DNA from: Corallium rubrum
Lineage: Eukaryota; Cnidaria; Anthozoa; Scleralcyonacea; Coralliidae
Direction of reading: 5' to 3'
Assembly: GCA_964035015.1 (NCBI GenBank)
Contig: OZ035997.1
Location: 83,628,769 to 83,692,768, forward strand
DNA length: 64,000 bases
The notes under the pieces were generated by a model, which had not been told where the DNA came from, made no database searches, and saw only the letters and a program-made list of their open reading frames with translations. Positions 1-11,739 of the stretch are shown one piece after another. Both the position numbers and the translations under genes were made by a program. Within the stretch, counting starts at the first letter, position 1. Each line of letters begins with the position of its first letter.

Positions 1-545
1 GTCAAGAAGGCGTTAAAGAAGGAATTCGACAAAGTCGCTGTGGACCATGAGACGGCCGTGACAGAATTGTCTCCAGCATAGTTGGCGTGGCGTGTTGAAA
101 AAATCATAAGAAAAGCTTACCCAGGTTTGAGCGAAGCCGAGGAGCCAGCCGCAGCGACCACGTAAAAACAGATGTTGCAGGATAAATTTTTAGCTACTAT
201 TGACGACGACATGAGCAAAAGGCTAAAGAACGACGGGAAATATCGAGACATGAACATAACAGCGTTAGGCGAAGAACTTGAACGATTGGAATTATTTACA
301 AAAGAAAACCTTAACTAAAAACGTCCAATGTGAACGAGGTAACGAGAACTGAAGATACGCAACCACAAAATCTACGACAAATCGTTAAAGAAGAAATCGA
401 AGCAGTTTTTGGCGCTGGAGTTGACGAGGAAGATGACAAGCAGATTAATTATGTCGGTGGTCGTCAAGGAAGCGCTCGAAGTTCGATTCGGGCATAGACC
501 CTAGAAGAAGAGGATAGGAAACTCCATGAGCCACGCTATACGCGC
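1..545 (+). pseudogene. Ty3/Gypsy-type gag remnant, interrupted
   Basis: Frame 1 reads through a lysine- and glutamate-rich stretch resembling the capsid end of retrotransposon gag proteins, with segments around LRKAYPGLSE-like and DKFLATIDDD-like sequence (about positions 85-300). Stops at about 79-81 and 163-165 and a frame change after about 316 break it. The part from about 330 to 535 is acidic then basic, as expected just before a gag zinc knuckle. No zinc knuckle follows here, but one is present at about 10,530-10,580, on the far side of the P-like element. I infer that the two pieces belonged to one element. The assignment to gag rests on composition and context rather than a signature motif, so confidence is moderate. 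Confidence 0.45.
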
Positions 546-2483
546 GGACGACTATGTTGAAACTTCCGGTGAGTCATGTCACGTGATCTTGAAACGACAC
601 AAAGACCCATTCATGAAAATTCATGATATGACTCCATGAATATTAAAATACTTCATCGATGGATAATTTGTGTATTTATGGCTACTTTTTCTTCTTTGAA
701 AGTATCCGTGAATAAAACATGCCCGAGAATTGCGCTTTTCTCGATTGTCCACACAGTAGACGATATGAAGGGATGAGTTTATTTACGATTCCTACTCCTA
801 AAGCATCTGACTCAGAGCACACATCGCAGATCAAACTTGAAGCACGTTCGGCTTGGAAAACTGCTATTCTCCGTACGCGACAAGAAACCAGTGAACTGAG
901 AGAGAGGTTTACAAAGAACAACATTTTCATTTGCGAACATCACTTCGAACAAGGTTGTATCGAATCATTTCCCTACACTGACAAGCACAGCAACGAGAAA
1001 GTGCGTAAAAAGCTAGAAACTGGAGCCATTCCGACTTTGAACCTTCCCGTCAAAACATTGGATATTTTGCCTGGGACTTTGACATCGCAAGAAAGAAGAG
1101 TTCTCATCCGCCACAAACAGCAATCCTCATCAGCATCCAATGTGCCTCCGTCTTTCAATGACTTGAAAAAATACTTTGAAAGGCAGTACCCCTACTTGCG
1201 TGACTGGACTGTCACAATGTCAGACAATAACATCACTGCAGAGATGCAACAGTGCCTAATAGTTGTTCGGTATTTTTTCCTGAAAACCATTCACGACTGT
1301 GCAGTAAATTCAAGGACTTGCACAGTCTGTTATATAGTCTCGGTATCTGCTGTGGAATTTCCTCCGAAAAAGAGCCTTCCAGTGAAACCATTATGCATGT
1401 TATTCCTTTGGTTGCACCCAAAAATCAGTTTTCACCTATCAATTACTCCCAAGTAAGACGATCAAGAAAATGTGAAATTCTCATTAGAGCAGAAACTGAC
1501 AAATGTAAAACATGCACTAAATTTGATGGAAAAAAAGAATCAAGCTAAACCTGTCCTTCCTGCCAAAGCCAAAGCACCACTAACTGCATGTTCAGCTGCT
1601 AAATTGCAAGAAACCGTAAGGGTAAGATAGAATAAAATTGAAAGAATCTGAATTCAGATGCATGCAGCTAGAAGACCGAGTAAAAAGAATGGAAGAAGAA
1701 ATTGGTTCTCATGGTGTAAGAATTGAAGATGATCTCAGCAATTCCTTCCTGGCAATCTTGGAGACTAGTCTTCGAGCAACAGCCGAAAGCAATGATGTCT
1801 AATAAACATGCACGGAGATGGCATCCTCACATTGTTGAGTTCTGCCTGTCAATACATGCAAAGTTGTCATCTGTCTACAACGAGCTCAGAAAGAGTGAAA
1901 AGAACCCAGATGGAATCCATTACCTACCCCACGAGAGAACCCTGCGAGACAACAGGAACCACTGCAAGCCAGCAGCAGGCTTTGTCTTGGAAAATATCGA
2001 GGTACTGAGGTCCATTGTGAAGAGCTACGAGGGCGCTGCTAGATATGTTGTGTTGGTGTTCGATGAAATGAAGATCAAAGGAAGACTGGTGTTTGACAAA
2101 CACTCAGGCAAGTTGATTGGGTTCACCTCAATTGGTGATCCTAATTTGGACTTCTCACAACATTTGAGGAGTTAGAGGTTGCAACCCATGTACTAGCATT
2201 CATGGTTAGAAGTGTTCAGACAACTCTGAAATTTATGCTAGTATATTTCCTTACCCAAACGGTTATTTCCTATCAGTTGGTCCCAATTTACTGGCGAGCA
2301 GTTGGAATTTTGGAACTAAATTGTGGCCTGCATGTTGTTGGCACAGTGAGTGATGGAATGTCAGCCAACCGAAAGTTTTTCCGCGTGCACAAGCATATTT
2401 CTGGTGAACAAGAAAAAGAAGGCACCCAGGGTACGGAATGTGTCAACAAGACCATGAATCTGCATGCACCACAGAGAAATATT

Positions 2484-3864
2484 TAGCCTGCGTAGCAGCC
2501 GGTTTTTTAGGGGAGGAAGCGGGCGGGACTGAAATACCGTCTGCCGGGTTTGGCTAGGCTTTTTATTGCCGCCCCTTTTAATAAGTTTATTCAGACAGCC
2601 AATTAGGTGAGAGATGAAATATGAAACTGACCTTGACCAGACATGAACAACTGATCTGATTGATACATTATTCACATGCAATGAGTTGAGCTGGTCAGGA
2701 AAGTTTTTGTTCATTGCACTTTCCGCGCTACAATATATGAATTGTGGTCGGAGATTTCGAAATTTCAGCTTTCCTTTCCTTTAAAATTAAAGGTCCATTT
2801 CAGCGCAGTTAACGGATACTATTTATATAAATACTTTCAAGACGTGACACAACAACGCTGCTTCGACTGCTGCATTCGCCTTGTCATCTCACTATAAAGT
2901 ACCAATTCAACAAGACTACCAAAACAGCAGCTTTTCCTTGGAGCAACTCTTTGACAGCTATCTCTAGAAATTCTCACGAGAAATTTTGGGCGCGTTTAAT
3001 AAACAGTAGAGTTGATGTTTGCGGGCATCTTGAACGGTGCCAACCCAGACATGGCCAGACATCCCGCAAAATTTATTATCCGCTAGATAAATTTCGCCGA
3101 CACTTGTAGCTTTTTTAAGACTTTTCGCACAGATTTACTTACACGACCAGCAAGAACATATTCATAATACCATTCTTCGTAAATTTTGCAAAGCACTGAC
3201 CTATAGTAAGCGAAATATTAGCTTTAAAGTAAACTAATTTGGGCAGTCGCTTCAGACACTAAACACATTCATGAGCTTTTTGTTTACAATCTTAAATTTT
3301 TCTTACGGACCTTACTCACCTTACGTTCTTATTACGCTTTACACTGACTTTCACGCTTATTTGTTGGCATAGGCAGCAAGAACATAATCAAACATAATTT
3401 GCGATATTGGTTCGATATAATACTTCTCAGAGGAGACACTCACAAGAATACTGCTATGGACACGGCCATTCGGTGCTATTAAAATGTTCTAGACAGACAT
3501 TTACTCTCGGGCCAACAAGAACAACGCGAAAATTAAACTTTTCCCGTAACCTGTTCCCCAACAAGTAATTCTTTAATCGTGATTTCTTGTTCGCATTTTG
3601 GAACTAATTCACGGTTTGAATATTGAGAAATATTCAAACTGAGCCATCGAACTATTAGCCTCTGTCGAACTATGCGTTAAACATTAACGGCTTAATTTAA
3701 CTTGATTGACACTAATTCATCTTGCCCAGCCAATCATCATTTCCCGTCCGCCAGCGTACGGACATATGAAAAGCCTAGCCAAACCCGGCAGACGGTATTT
3801 CAGTCCCGCCCGCTCACCCGCCTGCCCGCTTCCTCCCCTAAAAAACCGGCTGCTACGCAGGCTA
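2484..3864. mobile_element. Mutator-like non-autonomous element, 9-bp target duplication
   Basis: The termini are inverted repeats beginning TAGCCTGCGTAGCAGCCGG. The left copy covers about 2,484-2,565 and the right about 3,768-3,864, identical except for a 14-bp length difference. The flanks are an exact 9-bp duplication, AGAAATATT at 2,475-2,483 and 3,865-3,873. Long inverted repeats with a 9-bp duplication are typical of Mutator-like elements. The interior has no recognisable gene. It splits the transposase pseudogene inside a conserved block, so it inserted after the P-like element. Confidence 0.85.
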
Positions 3865-3916
3865 AGAAATATTTGGTTCTTTGCAGATGCACCACACCTT
3901 ATGAAAACAACAAGAG

Positions 3917-4903
3917 GTAAGAAAATGTTTGTTGTGAAAATTTGAATTTCTTATCTATGTATATACAAGAGGCTGCTTTTCTATAAGTCTAACTTTATAC
4001 ACAACATCAATAAAATAAACATAATATATAATACAATATAAATGAGGGTGCTGCTCCTTCAAAAATCTGAAAAAGGGGATTTACTGTGATACAAACACAA
4101 ATGGCATCATTTCAACCAGGAAATATGCCTAGTGAAAACACAAGGTGCAGCCGAATGTTTTCACACATTTTTTCCCAGTTGAAATTATGTCATTCATGTT
4201 TGTATCACAGCACAAAGACACAAAAGCCATTTTCTATTTGTTTTATAACGTAACTAACCGTTTTTTGATGCAAAAAAACAAACAAACAAACAAACAAACA
4301 AACAAACAAACAAGAAGTCACCGAAATGTCCAAGACTCAGCTGACGAATGATAGTGTAATCAAATAATTACACCCATGATTACTTGAGACTTAATCAAAC
4401 AGAACTTGAGTTGTACAATATAAAATGAAAATGATGGCAGACATGTCTCTGTACTTCGATTTAAAATGGGCTTAGCCATTTTATAAATTTACATTCGCAC
4501 AGGCGTGCAAATATGCACAAATGGAAGGGTTGAATTTTAAAAAACCAACATTTGAGCAGCTCTGGTATTTACAGTACGATTTACAGTATATACATAAAAG
4601 TGTATTGTAATTTTAATTACAGTAATTGTATAAAACAATTTAAGCCTATTTGCCATTTATCACAAAATCTGGCTCACAGCAAGCTGCAAGTGTGAATGTG
4701 CAATTAATAACAGCACTCAGTTATTTTTAATTGCGAGCCAGGTTTTATAAGTGGAAAACAGGCTTTAGAGTTTTACTTTCCAAGGTGATCTTCAGAATAA
4801 ATTCTGTAAACAAGAACAAGCAGCTTGTTGGTTCTTAATACATAGTTCTACATCTTTCGTTTGTTTTTTAATTTTTTGTCCTTATTTTTATTTCTATTTT
4901 AAG
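3917..4903 (+). other. Inferred intron of the THAP transposase gene
   Basis: Conserved transposase sequence ends at AAGAG followed by GTAAGA (donor at 3,917). It resumes after a pyrimidine-rich tract and AAG at 4,901-4,903. Joining at these sites keeps the frame and gives a Gly-Asn junction leading into the SGSGG block expected for this family. The intron contains a CAAA microsatellite and no coding signal. It is inferred from frame and family only. Confidence 0.65.
4271..4313 (+). repeat. (CAAA)n microsatellite
   Basis: About ten uninterrupted CAAA units in the inferred intron. Confidence 0.95.
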
Positions 4904-5597
4904 GCAATCTTCACAGTTCGGGTTCTGGTGGTACTAGATTTCTCTGGAAAAATGGGAAGAATTTGTTGTGGGAGCACATTTCTAGATGCTATTTTGCAGA
5001 TCTAGAATTGGGCCTCCATCAACTGCCAAAGTTGACCATTGAGCACATTAATTTAACATCATATGCTAAAATGAAAGTTAACTTGGCTGTGCAAATTCTC
5101 TCCAAATCTATGGCTGAAGTACTCCGAAGAAACATGCCAATTTCTGTCAGTTGATGAATGATTTCTTCGACTGCTGCAATCTTAGATCGACTCATGAGCA
5201 ACAACGAAAGCAGAATCCACTTCTGGCACCATATAAGAGTTGTGATGATTCACACTTCATATGGTTAACAGAGACATTCCTCAAGTACTTCACTAACTGG
5301 AAGGATGCCATAAGCAGAAGACCAAATTTCACCAAGGACCAGATGGCACGAATGTTCATTTCACCACAAACTTTTGAAGGTTTGAAAATAACAGTGAACA
5401 GCCTCATTGAGTCTATCAAGTTTCTGTTGGGGGAAGGAGTGCCATATGTTCTCACAGAGCGCGTTATGCAAGACTGCCTTGAAGAATACTTTGGTCATCA
5501 AAGACAACGCGGGCGACGATCTGACAACCCTGATCTGATGCAGTTGAGCATGGCCAGAAATGAGGGACAGTCAGCGCAATGCATCGCGGGCGCATAA

Positions 5598-7513
5598 ATT
5601 AGCCAAATTCTATGCCTGGAATAGGAATATCAGACATCTTAAAAGAACTTAGAACCTAAAATAAACCAAAAGAACTTAGAATAATATAAATTTAAATCAG
5701 TTAAACAGTGTGGCAAAGATTTCTTGAATGTATAATCTTTTAATGAAATGAAGTGAACAGAGTATTTTATAACTTGACAAGTACAAAAGTACACCAAAAT
5801 ATATTGAATTGGAGGGATTTTTTTGTATTTTGGAGCCCTTCGTACCTCATTAAGTTAGTCAGCGGCTGTACGTATAAATGTTTTCAAAATGGTTGACAGG
5901 AAGGCACTGAAACGCTCGTAATTTTGGAGTATTTCGCACTTTGTCTTCTCTGGAACGTTTGCATTGGTAACAGGATCAGCTTACAGTTTTCATGAAAAAC
6001 AGACTATTTTAAATGTATTTGGCGGAGCGAATACAAGCTAAGATGTCTCTAAATCAACACAAAATGAAGAATCAAACATCGTACAAGAAATGTGGACGTG
6101 TGCATTTCGTCGTCGAATACTTCGAACAATACTACACTGGCCTGAACTTAGCACATAATGGGGATTTTGCTGTACTTAATAGGAGTTTACGTTGCGAAGT
6201 AATATTGTAAAATTGACTTACTCGGGCGGAGTATTGGAAAATCGTGACATATCAAGAGTTACAAGACCACTCATTGAGGTATTTTATAGATTTGTAGACG
6301 TGTGCACTTTGCAAATTCTATTTTGTTTCAGTTTGCGCATCGCATTTGTATGTTTTTAGTGTTAAAGCTTAGTATTTCCGCCATCTTGAATTCGCAAAAT
6401 TGGTTACTTTTGCGCATAACTGGCAGCCATACTGTCCTTAATTTCTGGCCATGTTTGGATATAATGACAGAATCCTTCAGGTCCAAAGAAATGCTGGCCT
6501 TGTATCCAGAGGAAATGTTGGAGCACGTCGTAAAGAAGGAGAATCACGCTGGGCTACTATCAGGGAAGAGCCTTTATTGAAGAAGAAAAAGAAATAATAC
6601 AATATGTGAATATTTTTTAGTTTATATTATTTTACTTTTGCATATTGTTACGAGCGTCCCGACTTAAGATATTTTCATTCTATTTTACTCGCAACAAAAA
6701 ACAGTGTGAACCAGTTACTTTCTTAAAACTATTTATTTACTTCAATTATACATTTAATTAGCGTCTTTATAACTTTAACGGATAGTTAATTAATTCTTAA
6801 CAGTTCAAACTTATCTCTTAATCTCTGCCTGAGCACAACTCTTTAGGTGTTCGTCTTCTTGATTTCTATTTCTTCGGTTCAACAAATATACTTTCTTCGT
6901 TATTGGTGATTTTAACTTGGTTTCCTGTAATAATTCTTCTTATAATCTTCTTTATTAATAACTTCTTTGATGATATTCAGGCACTGAGGCCTTATGAATA
7001 ATGCATGCCTCGCTTAGTTGCGCTCAAGCTTTTATAATACTGGTAGAGGAAGATATTGTGAAACTATGACTAATTTCCTCTACGTAGAATGAGTCAGTAG
7101 TTTTATATAAAGTCTCTTATCAAACCACCGATTACAACATCTCCGCCAACTCATGTCCGTTTACGTAACTTGTGATTTCTCAATCTATATCCTTTACGTA
7201 ATTGGAATTTGCTAAATCATGCTTTACGTATTGGATGCGGGGTATTTGCTAAATCATGCAACTACAAATTATTTCCCATAGGTAAATTAGAATAACGTAA
7301 ACTATATTACAATATTATAGTATACATGATAATTGTATATCATGTAAAAATATGAATACATGTATATCTGTTTTAAAATTACTCTTTGATCCATGATTCT
7401 TTGATAATTTTTTTTGTTAGAAATTGTGAATACTTATAGACCTTCTTATATCTTCAATAATAATTATTGTAATATATATTTAATTTTTGAATGTTTGCAT
7501 GCATGGTGACAAA
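5598..7513. other. No gene recognised (interior of P-like element)
   Basis: AT-rich sequence with short open frames only (for example 6,013-6,210 and 6,302-6,580) that resemble no family I know. It may be the decayed 3' part of the transposase unit or unrecognised insertions. Confidence 0.5.
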
Positions 7514-7658
7514 TTACAGTAAAAAATAATTTGTGGAAACACCACGTTTTTATTAGTTGCTGAACTTTCAGCCTGTTGACTTAGACCTTTTATTGGTCAA
7601 CTGGGTGAAAGCTCAGTGATGAAAAAGTGGTGTTTCTACAAATTATCTTTTAGTGTAA
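7514..7658. mobile_element. Palindromic MITE, about 145 bp
   Basis: Two arms of about 65-70 bp (7,514-7,582 and 7,593-7,658) are near-perfect reverse complements around a 10-bp loop. The arms start TTACAGTAAAAAATAATTTG and its mirror. This is the shape of a foldback MITE or of a stem-loop RNA locus. No target duplication was resolved. Confidence 0.7.
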
Positions 7659-7937
7659 CAATTTTTTCTTTGTTGTAAATTTACAGCTGATTTCATATTT
7701 TCTGTGGTGCGTTCTGTGGTTTGGATGTTCAGATGTTCATTGCCAAGTTGAAAAATTATCCAATCAAATTGTGGGCTCATTATCAGAGCGTGTAGGGGCT
7801 TTTTGGAAAACTTGTCGGTAATACAGAGATTTTGCAGAGAAAAACGTGATTTGTCGGTAAATTGATAGGAAATTGATCAGTAAATTGGTCATAAAAATGA
7901 GTTGGTCGGTAATTGAGGAAGTGCGATAGAGGTACAC

Positions 7938-8913
7938 CCACTGACCTGTATATAACTGGACCGCTTGCTTTTGCCAAAAAAGTGTGGCCATTTGAACATG
8001 GCATCAAATGGCGAATTTGAGTCCTTCTGCTCATGGGAGCAGCCACTGACCAGTGCTTGACACTGGTCTGTAGGCGTTTTATGCTATGTTATGTTCTTTT
8101 CGTAAAAAAAATTTTTCTCTGTTTGAAAATTGATCTAAACTGGCCATGTTTTTTCAGTTTAATATATTTTTACGCTCCGTTGTTGGCAACTAGTGACACC
8201 TGGAGAACACCAGCTTATAGTAAGTGCAGTTAAAACTTTCAATGTAGTCTGTCGAAATACAAAATAAATGTTTTACATCGTACATTTTTCAGTATATGAT
8301 GTTTCAGGATTAAGTTTTAATAAGCTTAACAGTTATGTTTACTTCGTATTTGCCTTCACTGGCCCAGATTCAGATTTCAAACTCATTACTCACTGGAACA
8401 TTTCAACATAAGGACAGAATTTTTCGCAAGATTTGGTATATGTTTTGCAACGAGAAATATTGATGTTTTACAACAGTAAGCTCATTAAATCCTTTTCGAA
8501 AAGTACTAAAATGTCCCGAAAGCCTACGAAAAGTATTAAAATATAAGCCGTTGAATTGCCGGCCTGCTACTCACTTGTCAGTTCAGTTGTCCTTCGTTTC
8601 AGCAACAAAAACAATTAAATATATGCAACAACAAAACCGAGTAACCGACAGGAATTAACAATATAACTGCTTTGTGTATTTAGATTTGTTGTGTTTATCT
8701 TTGAAAATATCAGTGAGTCGAGGATTTTTTTCTTCATTTTCATGGGATATTTTATATAGCCTGCGTCTGTAATCCAGTCAAAATCGCGGTCAGTGTTGTC
8801 TACCATGAGCAGAAGGACTCAAATTCGCCATTTGACGCCACATTCAAATGGCCACACTTTTCATAACTCAAAGATCATAGGAGCAAGCGGTCCAGTTATG
8901 TACAGGTCAGTGG
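7938..8913. mobile_element. Non-autonomous DNA transposon, CCACTGACCT ends, 6-bp duplication
   Basis: The inverted termini start CCACTGACCTGTATATAACT and extend about 105-125 bp (7,938-8,043 and 8,795-8,913). GTACAC flanks both sides exactly (7,932-7,937 and 8,914-8,919). The terminal repeats match those of the element at 45,855-47,161. The interior shows no coding region. A 6-bp duplication fits few superfamilies (Dada and some hAT are possible), so I do not assign one. Confidence 0.82.
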
Positions 8914-9204
8914 GTACACCGCCCTGCTCAGAATGGTCACGCTACATCACTGCTCATTATTATTGGATAATTTGTCAACTTGGGAATGAACTTCAGAACA
9001 CACAGTGGAAAAGTATTATGAAATCAGCTGTATAAGTATAAGTTATTGTATATATTATATTGTATTCTAAAATTTCTTAAATTTAAATGCACCACAATCA
9101 GTAAATTGATAACCAAACCACTACTTGCATAATGGCTCAGTCATACTATGTATGATACAAGGTAAGCAGATAAAAATACTCACTTGTTTCAGCAAGTCTG
9201 TATT

Positions 9205-10393
9205 TTATGTCTTTGAGCTACAAGCCTCTGACTGTTTCTTTAGACTCTTTCGCAAGGCTTTCTGGTGTAGTCCTACCTTCTCTTTGATTTTTATTTGAGT
9301 TAGCACATCTTTTGTGTAAGAGAAGGACCTTACCCGAATATAGAGCATGACAATGTTCTCCAAACAAATATCACTTACAGATGTTTTGCTTTTATCCAAG
9401 CTTGCATCACAAAGAATAGCATCCCATGCTGACTTAACTTTAGGCTTTTGCAATACATCTGCACTGACCTGGTCTAGTGGAATTTGTCGCACTAAACAAT
9501 CACTGTATTGCCTGAATATTTTCTCACATTCAGCAGTTATTGTCAACAAATTTCCGCAAGGATTCCACAGTTTTCCTCGAGAAAGAGAGTCAATGTATTC
9601 ACTGTCATCCAATGACTTCATAGACAACAACATGCAGAGACTGAAGTTCAAGTTGTTCAATAGTTTGTTTCACTGCAGCTTTACTTTTACGGTACATCTT
9701 CGAAATTATATACCCAGCGACGTATGATAATGGTCCATACCCGAGTTCTCAATTGGCTTTATGAAGTTTTTCTTTGACATTTCCACATTTGTAGAACCCA
9801 ATGAGTAAATCAGGAATATGAACCATTATGAGATTGTACGCTGCAGCGTACTTTTCTTGCGATTCGGCGGTGAACATTTCTGCACTTTTCGGCATTTGTT
9901 TATAAAAATTTTTCAAGAGTTTGTCTCTGTCCAACCTTTCGCAAAATTCTGCGTAAAAACTAACCAAAGATTCCACGAGAAGTTCAGATGGCTTAAGGTC
10001 GGCTTCAGAAATCAACTTTGTTATCGACTCTCCGTACAACTTTGAGTTTACCACAGATTCGACTGCTTTACCAACGATTTCACTCACAACTTTTGAATCA
10101 ATTGGCGAGACAGACTTGGTTACTGGTGTTTTATCACCATGTTTTGTTCTGGCGTGTAGTGTAAGTCCACCCTTTGACTTACAAACTTTCGAGCAGAGCC
10201 CACATGGATATTTCTTCAACAGATTACACTCATCCACTCCTTCGTCTACACATCTCTCAAACTCGACATTCTCATTACTTTCTTCCAAAAGAGAATCCAC
10301 TACCGCTTCCATAAGTACTCGTCCATCAATTGAGCTTTCTCCTTCACAATCCATCTTCGAAAAATCAAAATATTTGCACGGGAAGGCAATCAA
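9205..10393 (-). pseudogene. C2H2 zinc-finger protein convergent to the THAP transposase, broken
   Basis: The protein starts at 10,393 (or at an internal Met at about 10,354). After an acidic stretch it has one C2H2 finger at about residues 61-84 (Cys-X2-Cys, then HARTKH), then an alpha-helical stretch. An in-frame TGA at about 9,749 interrupts it, but the same frame continues with LSYVAGYIISKMYRK, then shifts frame near 9,640 into EYIDSLSRGKLWNP and a CEKIFRQY block ending at 9,205. The AGYI and SLSRGxLWxP pieces resemble the C-terminal part of P-like transposases as I remember them. The gene faces the THAP transposase tail to tail within the same inverted-repeat ends. I infer that it is a second gene of the same transposon. 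Function unknown. Confidence 0.65.
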
Positions 10394-10504
10394 GACAAAT
10401 TAAGGTCAAACCATCGCAATATGATCCTATATTATTCAAACATTTGTCAACATTGTGTCGGCTTAAGATCACGTGACCGGAAAAAATTGATAACACCGAG
10501 CATC

Positions 10505-11478
10505 ATTTTAAGGAAGATTACCCATATGTTCACTCATCAACGGTGCTGGAAACCAGGGCATACAGCTCGAGTATGCAAATCAACATCCCCAGTTCCATCA
10601 CCTTCTTTAAACGACCAAGCGGCTGGGAACAACCAGTAACGATTAACACGTTCTCAGCCGCGGATAAACGATGTATTACGATATCAGGAACAGTTAAACA
10701 AGATAATAAAGAGCGTCAGTGTGAATTTATATGTGAGTCGGGGGCGGAAGTGTCAATATTACCGTTTTCATTCGCAGTTAAAGAAGGGTTAAAGGTAGAG
10801 AAAGCTTCAAGACAACTAGAAATGGCAGATGGAACAAGAGCTAGCTGTAAAGGAGTCGCAAAAATGGAGATAAGTGTTGCAAAAAATTCATGCAAGATAG
10901 ACTGTTATGTAGTGGAGGCTGTTCAAACAGCAATTATGGGTTTAGATGTTTTAGGAGCATTGGGCATTGTTCTAGACCCAAAAACTAAATCAGCCTATAT
11001 AGATGGAGTGAACCTACATGAATCTGAAGTACCAACTAATCAGCCATCAACACAGAAATGCTACCTGATATACGATTAGCTCAGACCTGTTTGGTAAAAC
11101 CAGGAAAAGAGACTTTCATATGGGGAAAACTAGAGGAAGGAAATACAAATTTCGACAGCACAATAAATGTAGATGGAACAGAACGGTTCAAGGCGAGAAC
11201 TGGCCTTATGACAGCTCCAGTTCGTATAACACCAGAAGCGATTGAAGATGGAAAAATCCCAATCTGTGTTTGGAATATATCTGACAAACCAATTCGTGTA
11301 TACAGAGAACAGTCAGCAACAACGGTAGAAGAACTGCCAGTCAAGATAGTAAATAAGATGACAGAAGTAAGTCCAGAAACAGCTACCACGGTGGAGTATG
11401 ACCCGGTTTCGGAAGTACAGATGGGAAAAGAGTTAACGGAGAGCGAGTCGACAAGATTGAAGAATCTAATAAGAAAGG
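10505..11478 (+). pseudogene. Ty3/Gypsy gag zinc knuckle and aspartic protease region, broken
   Basis: A zinc knuckle lies at about 10,537-10,575 (CWKPGHTARVC). The first Cys of the CCHC set is replaced by His. A retropepsin-like domain follows at about 10,700-10,990. Its active-site motif reads ESGA instead of the usual D(S/T)GA, so the catalytic Asp is lost. A matching MGLDVLGALG block lies near 10,938. A frameshift where two frames overlap at 11,058-11,079 leads into a linker ending near 11,478, where a repeat fragment interrupts it. Proteases of this kind process the retroelement polyprotein. This copy is inactive on sequence grounds. Confidence 0.8.
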
Positions 11479-11736
11479 ATAATCGTGGGGAGTATCATGA
11501 TGAATAATGCTAGCCAGTTGCATTTATGATAAAGGTTCACATGAGTGATTCGACAGAGCGTTAAATATTTCTTATTTAGTATTCATGTATACGTATTATA
11601 CAAAAATGAAACACAAAACCGCATAAATTTGCTTGCCAAAACACCCCAAAATTCTGGGTGTCACGTGACCAGCCGATGCCAGGGCCATTTTCGCCGACTC
11701 CCAACGTGGAGGCAAAATGCCCTGGGGACGAGGCTG
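11478..11736 (+). mobile_element. Half copy of the 520-bp Mutator-like element
   Basis: The sequence is the reverse complement of about 30,501-30,760, with a few substitutions. It includes one inverted-repeat end (about 11,668-11,736, ending in GGGGACGAGGCTG). The other end is missing, so this copy is truncated. It lies between retroelement linker sequence and the start of the reverse transcriptase. Confidence 0.8.
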
Positions 11737-11739
11737 GCT

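Larger units (their letters stand above)
719..5597 (+). pseudogene. THAP-domain P-like transposase, broken
   Basis: The ATG at 719 opens a protein with a THAP C2CH zinc finger: Cys5, Cys10, Cys72 and His75, Trp46, and the closing GAIPTLNLP motif near residue 103. The THAP9/P-element catalytic region follows. FDEMKIKG at about 2,055-2,080 and VSDGMSAN at about 2,347-2,370 supply two of the expected catalytic Asp residues. After an insertion at 2,484-3,864 come FADAPHLMKTTR (about 3,880-3,915) and, past an inferred intron, SGSGGTRFLWKNGK and LPKLTIEHI blocks (4,904-5,060). The C-terminal part runs to 5,597. Breaks seen are frameshifts near 1,245, 1,560-1,630, 1,740, 2,175 and 5,150, plus the insertion. 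In known P transposases the protein binds the element ends and cuts DNA in the nucleus. This copy cannot make that protein. Confidence 0.88.
563..10482. mobile_element. P-like (THAP transposase) DNA transposon, nested and decayed
   Basis: The proposed ends are imperfect inverted repeats. The left end, about 563-605, has TTCCGGT then CACGTGATCTTGAAACGACAC. The reverse complement of about 10,450-10,482 has TTCCGGT directly followed by CACGTGATCTTAAGCCGACAC. A 9-bp difference separates the two blocks on the left. Between the ends lie a plus-strand THAP-transposase pseudogene and a convergent minus-strand C2H2 pseudogene. Retroelement gag and pol sequence flanks both sides, which fits insertion into that element. 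I could not identify a clean 8-bp target duplication, so the exact ends are uncertain. At least three further elements lie inside. Confidence 0.55.

Noticed and set aside
571..604. An 8-bp target duplication for the P-like element
   Set aside because: Several end choices were compared on both sides and none gave a convincing match, so the ends are reported as approximate.
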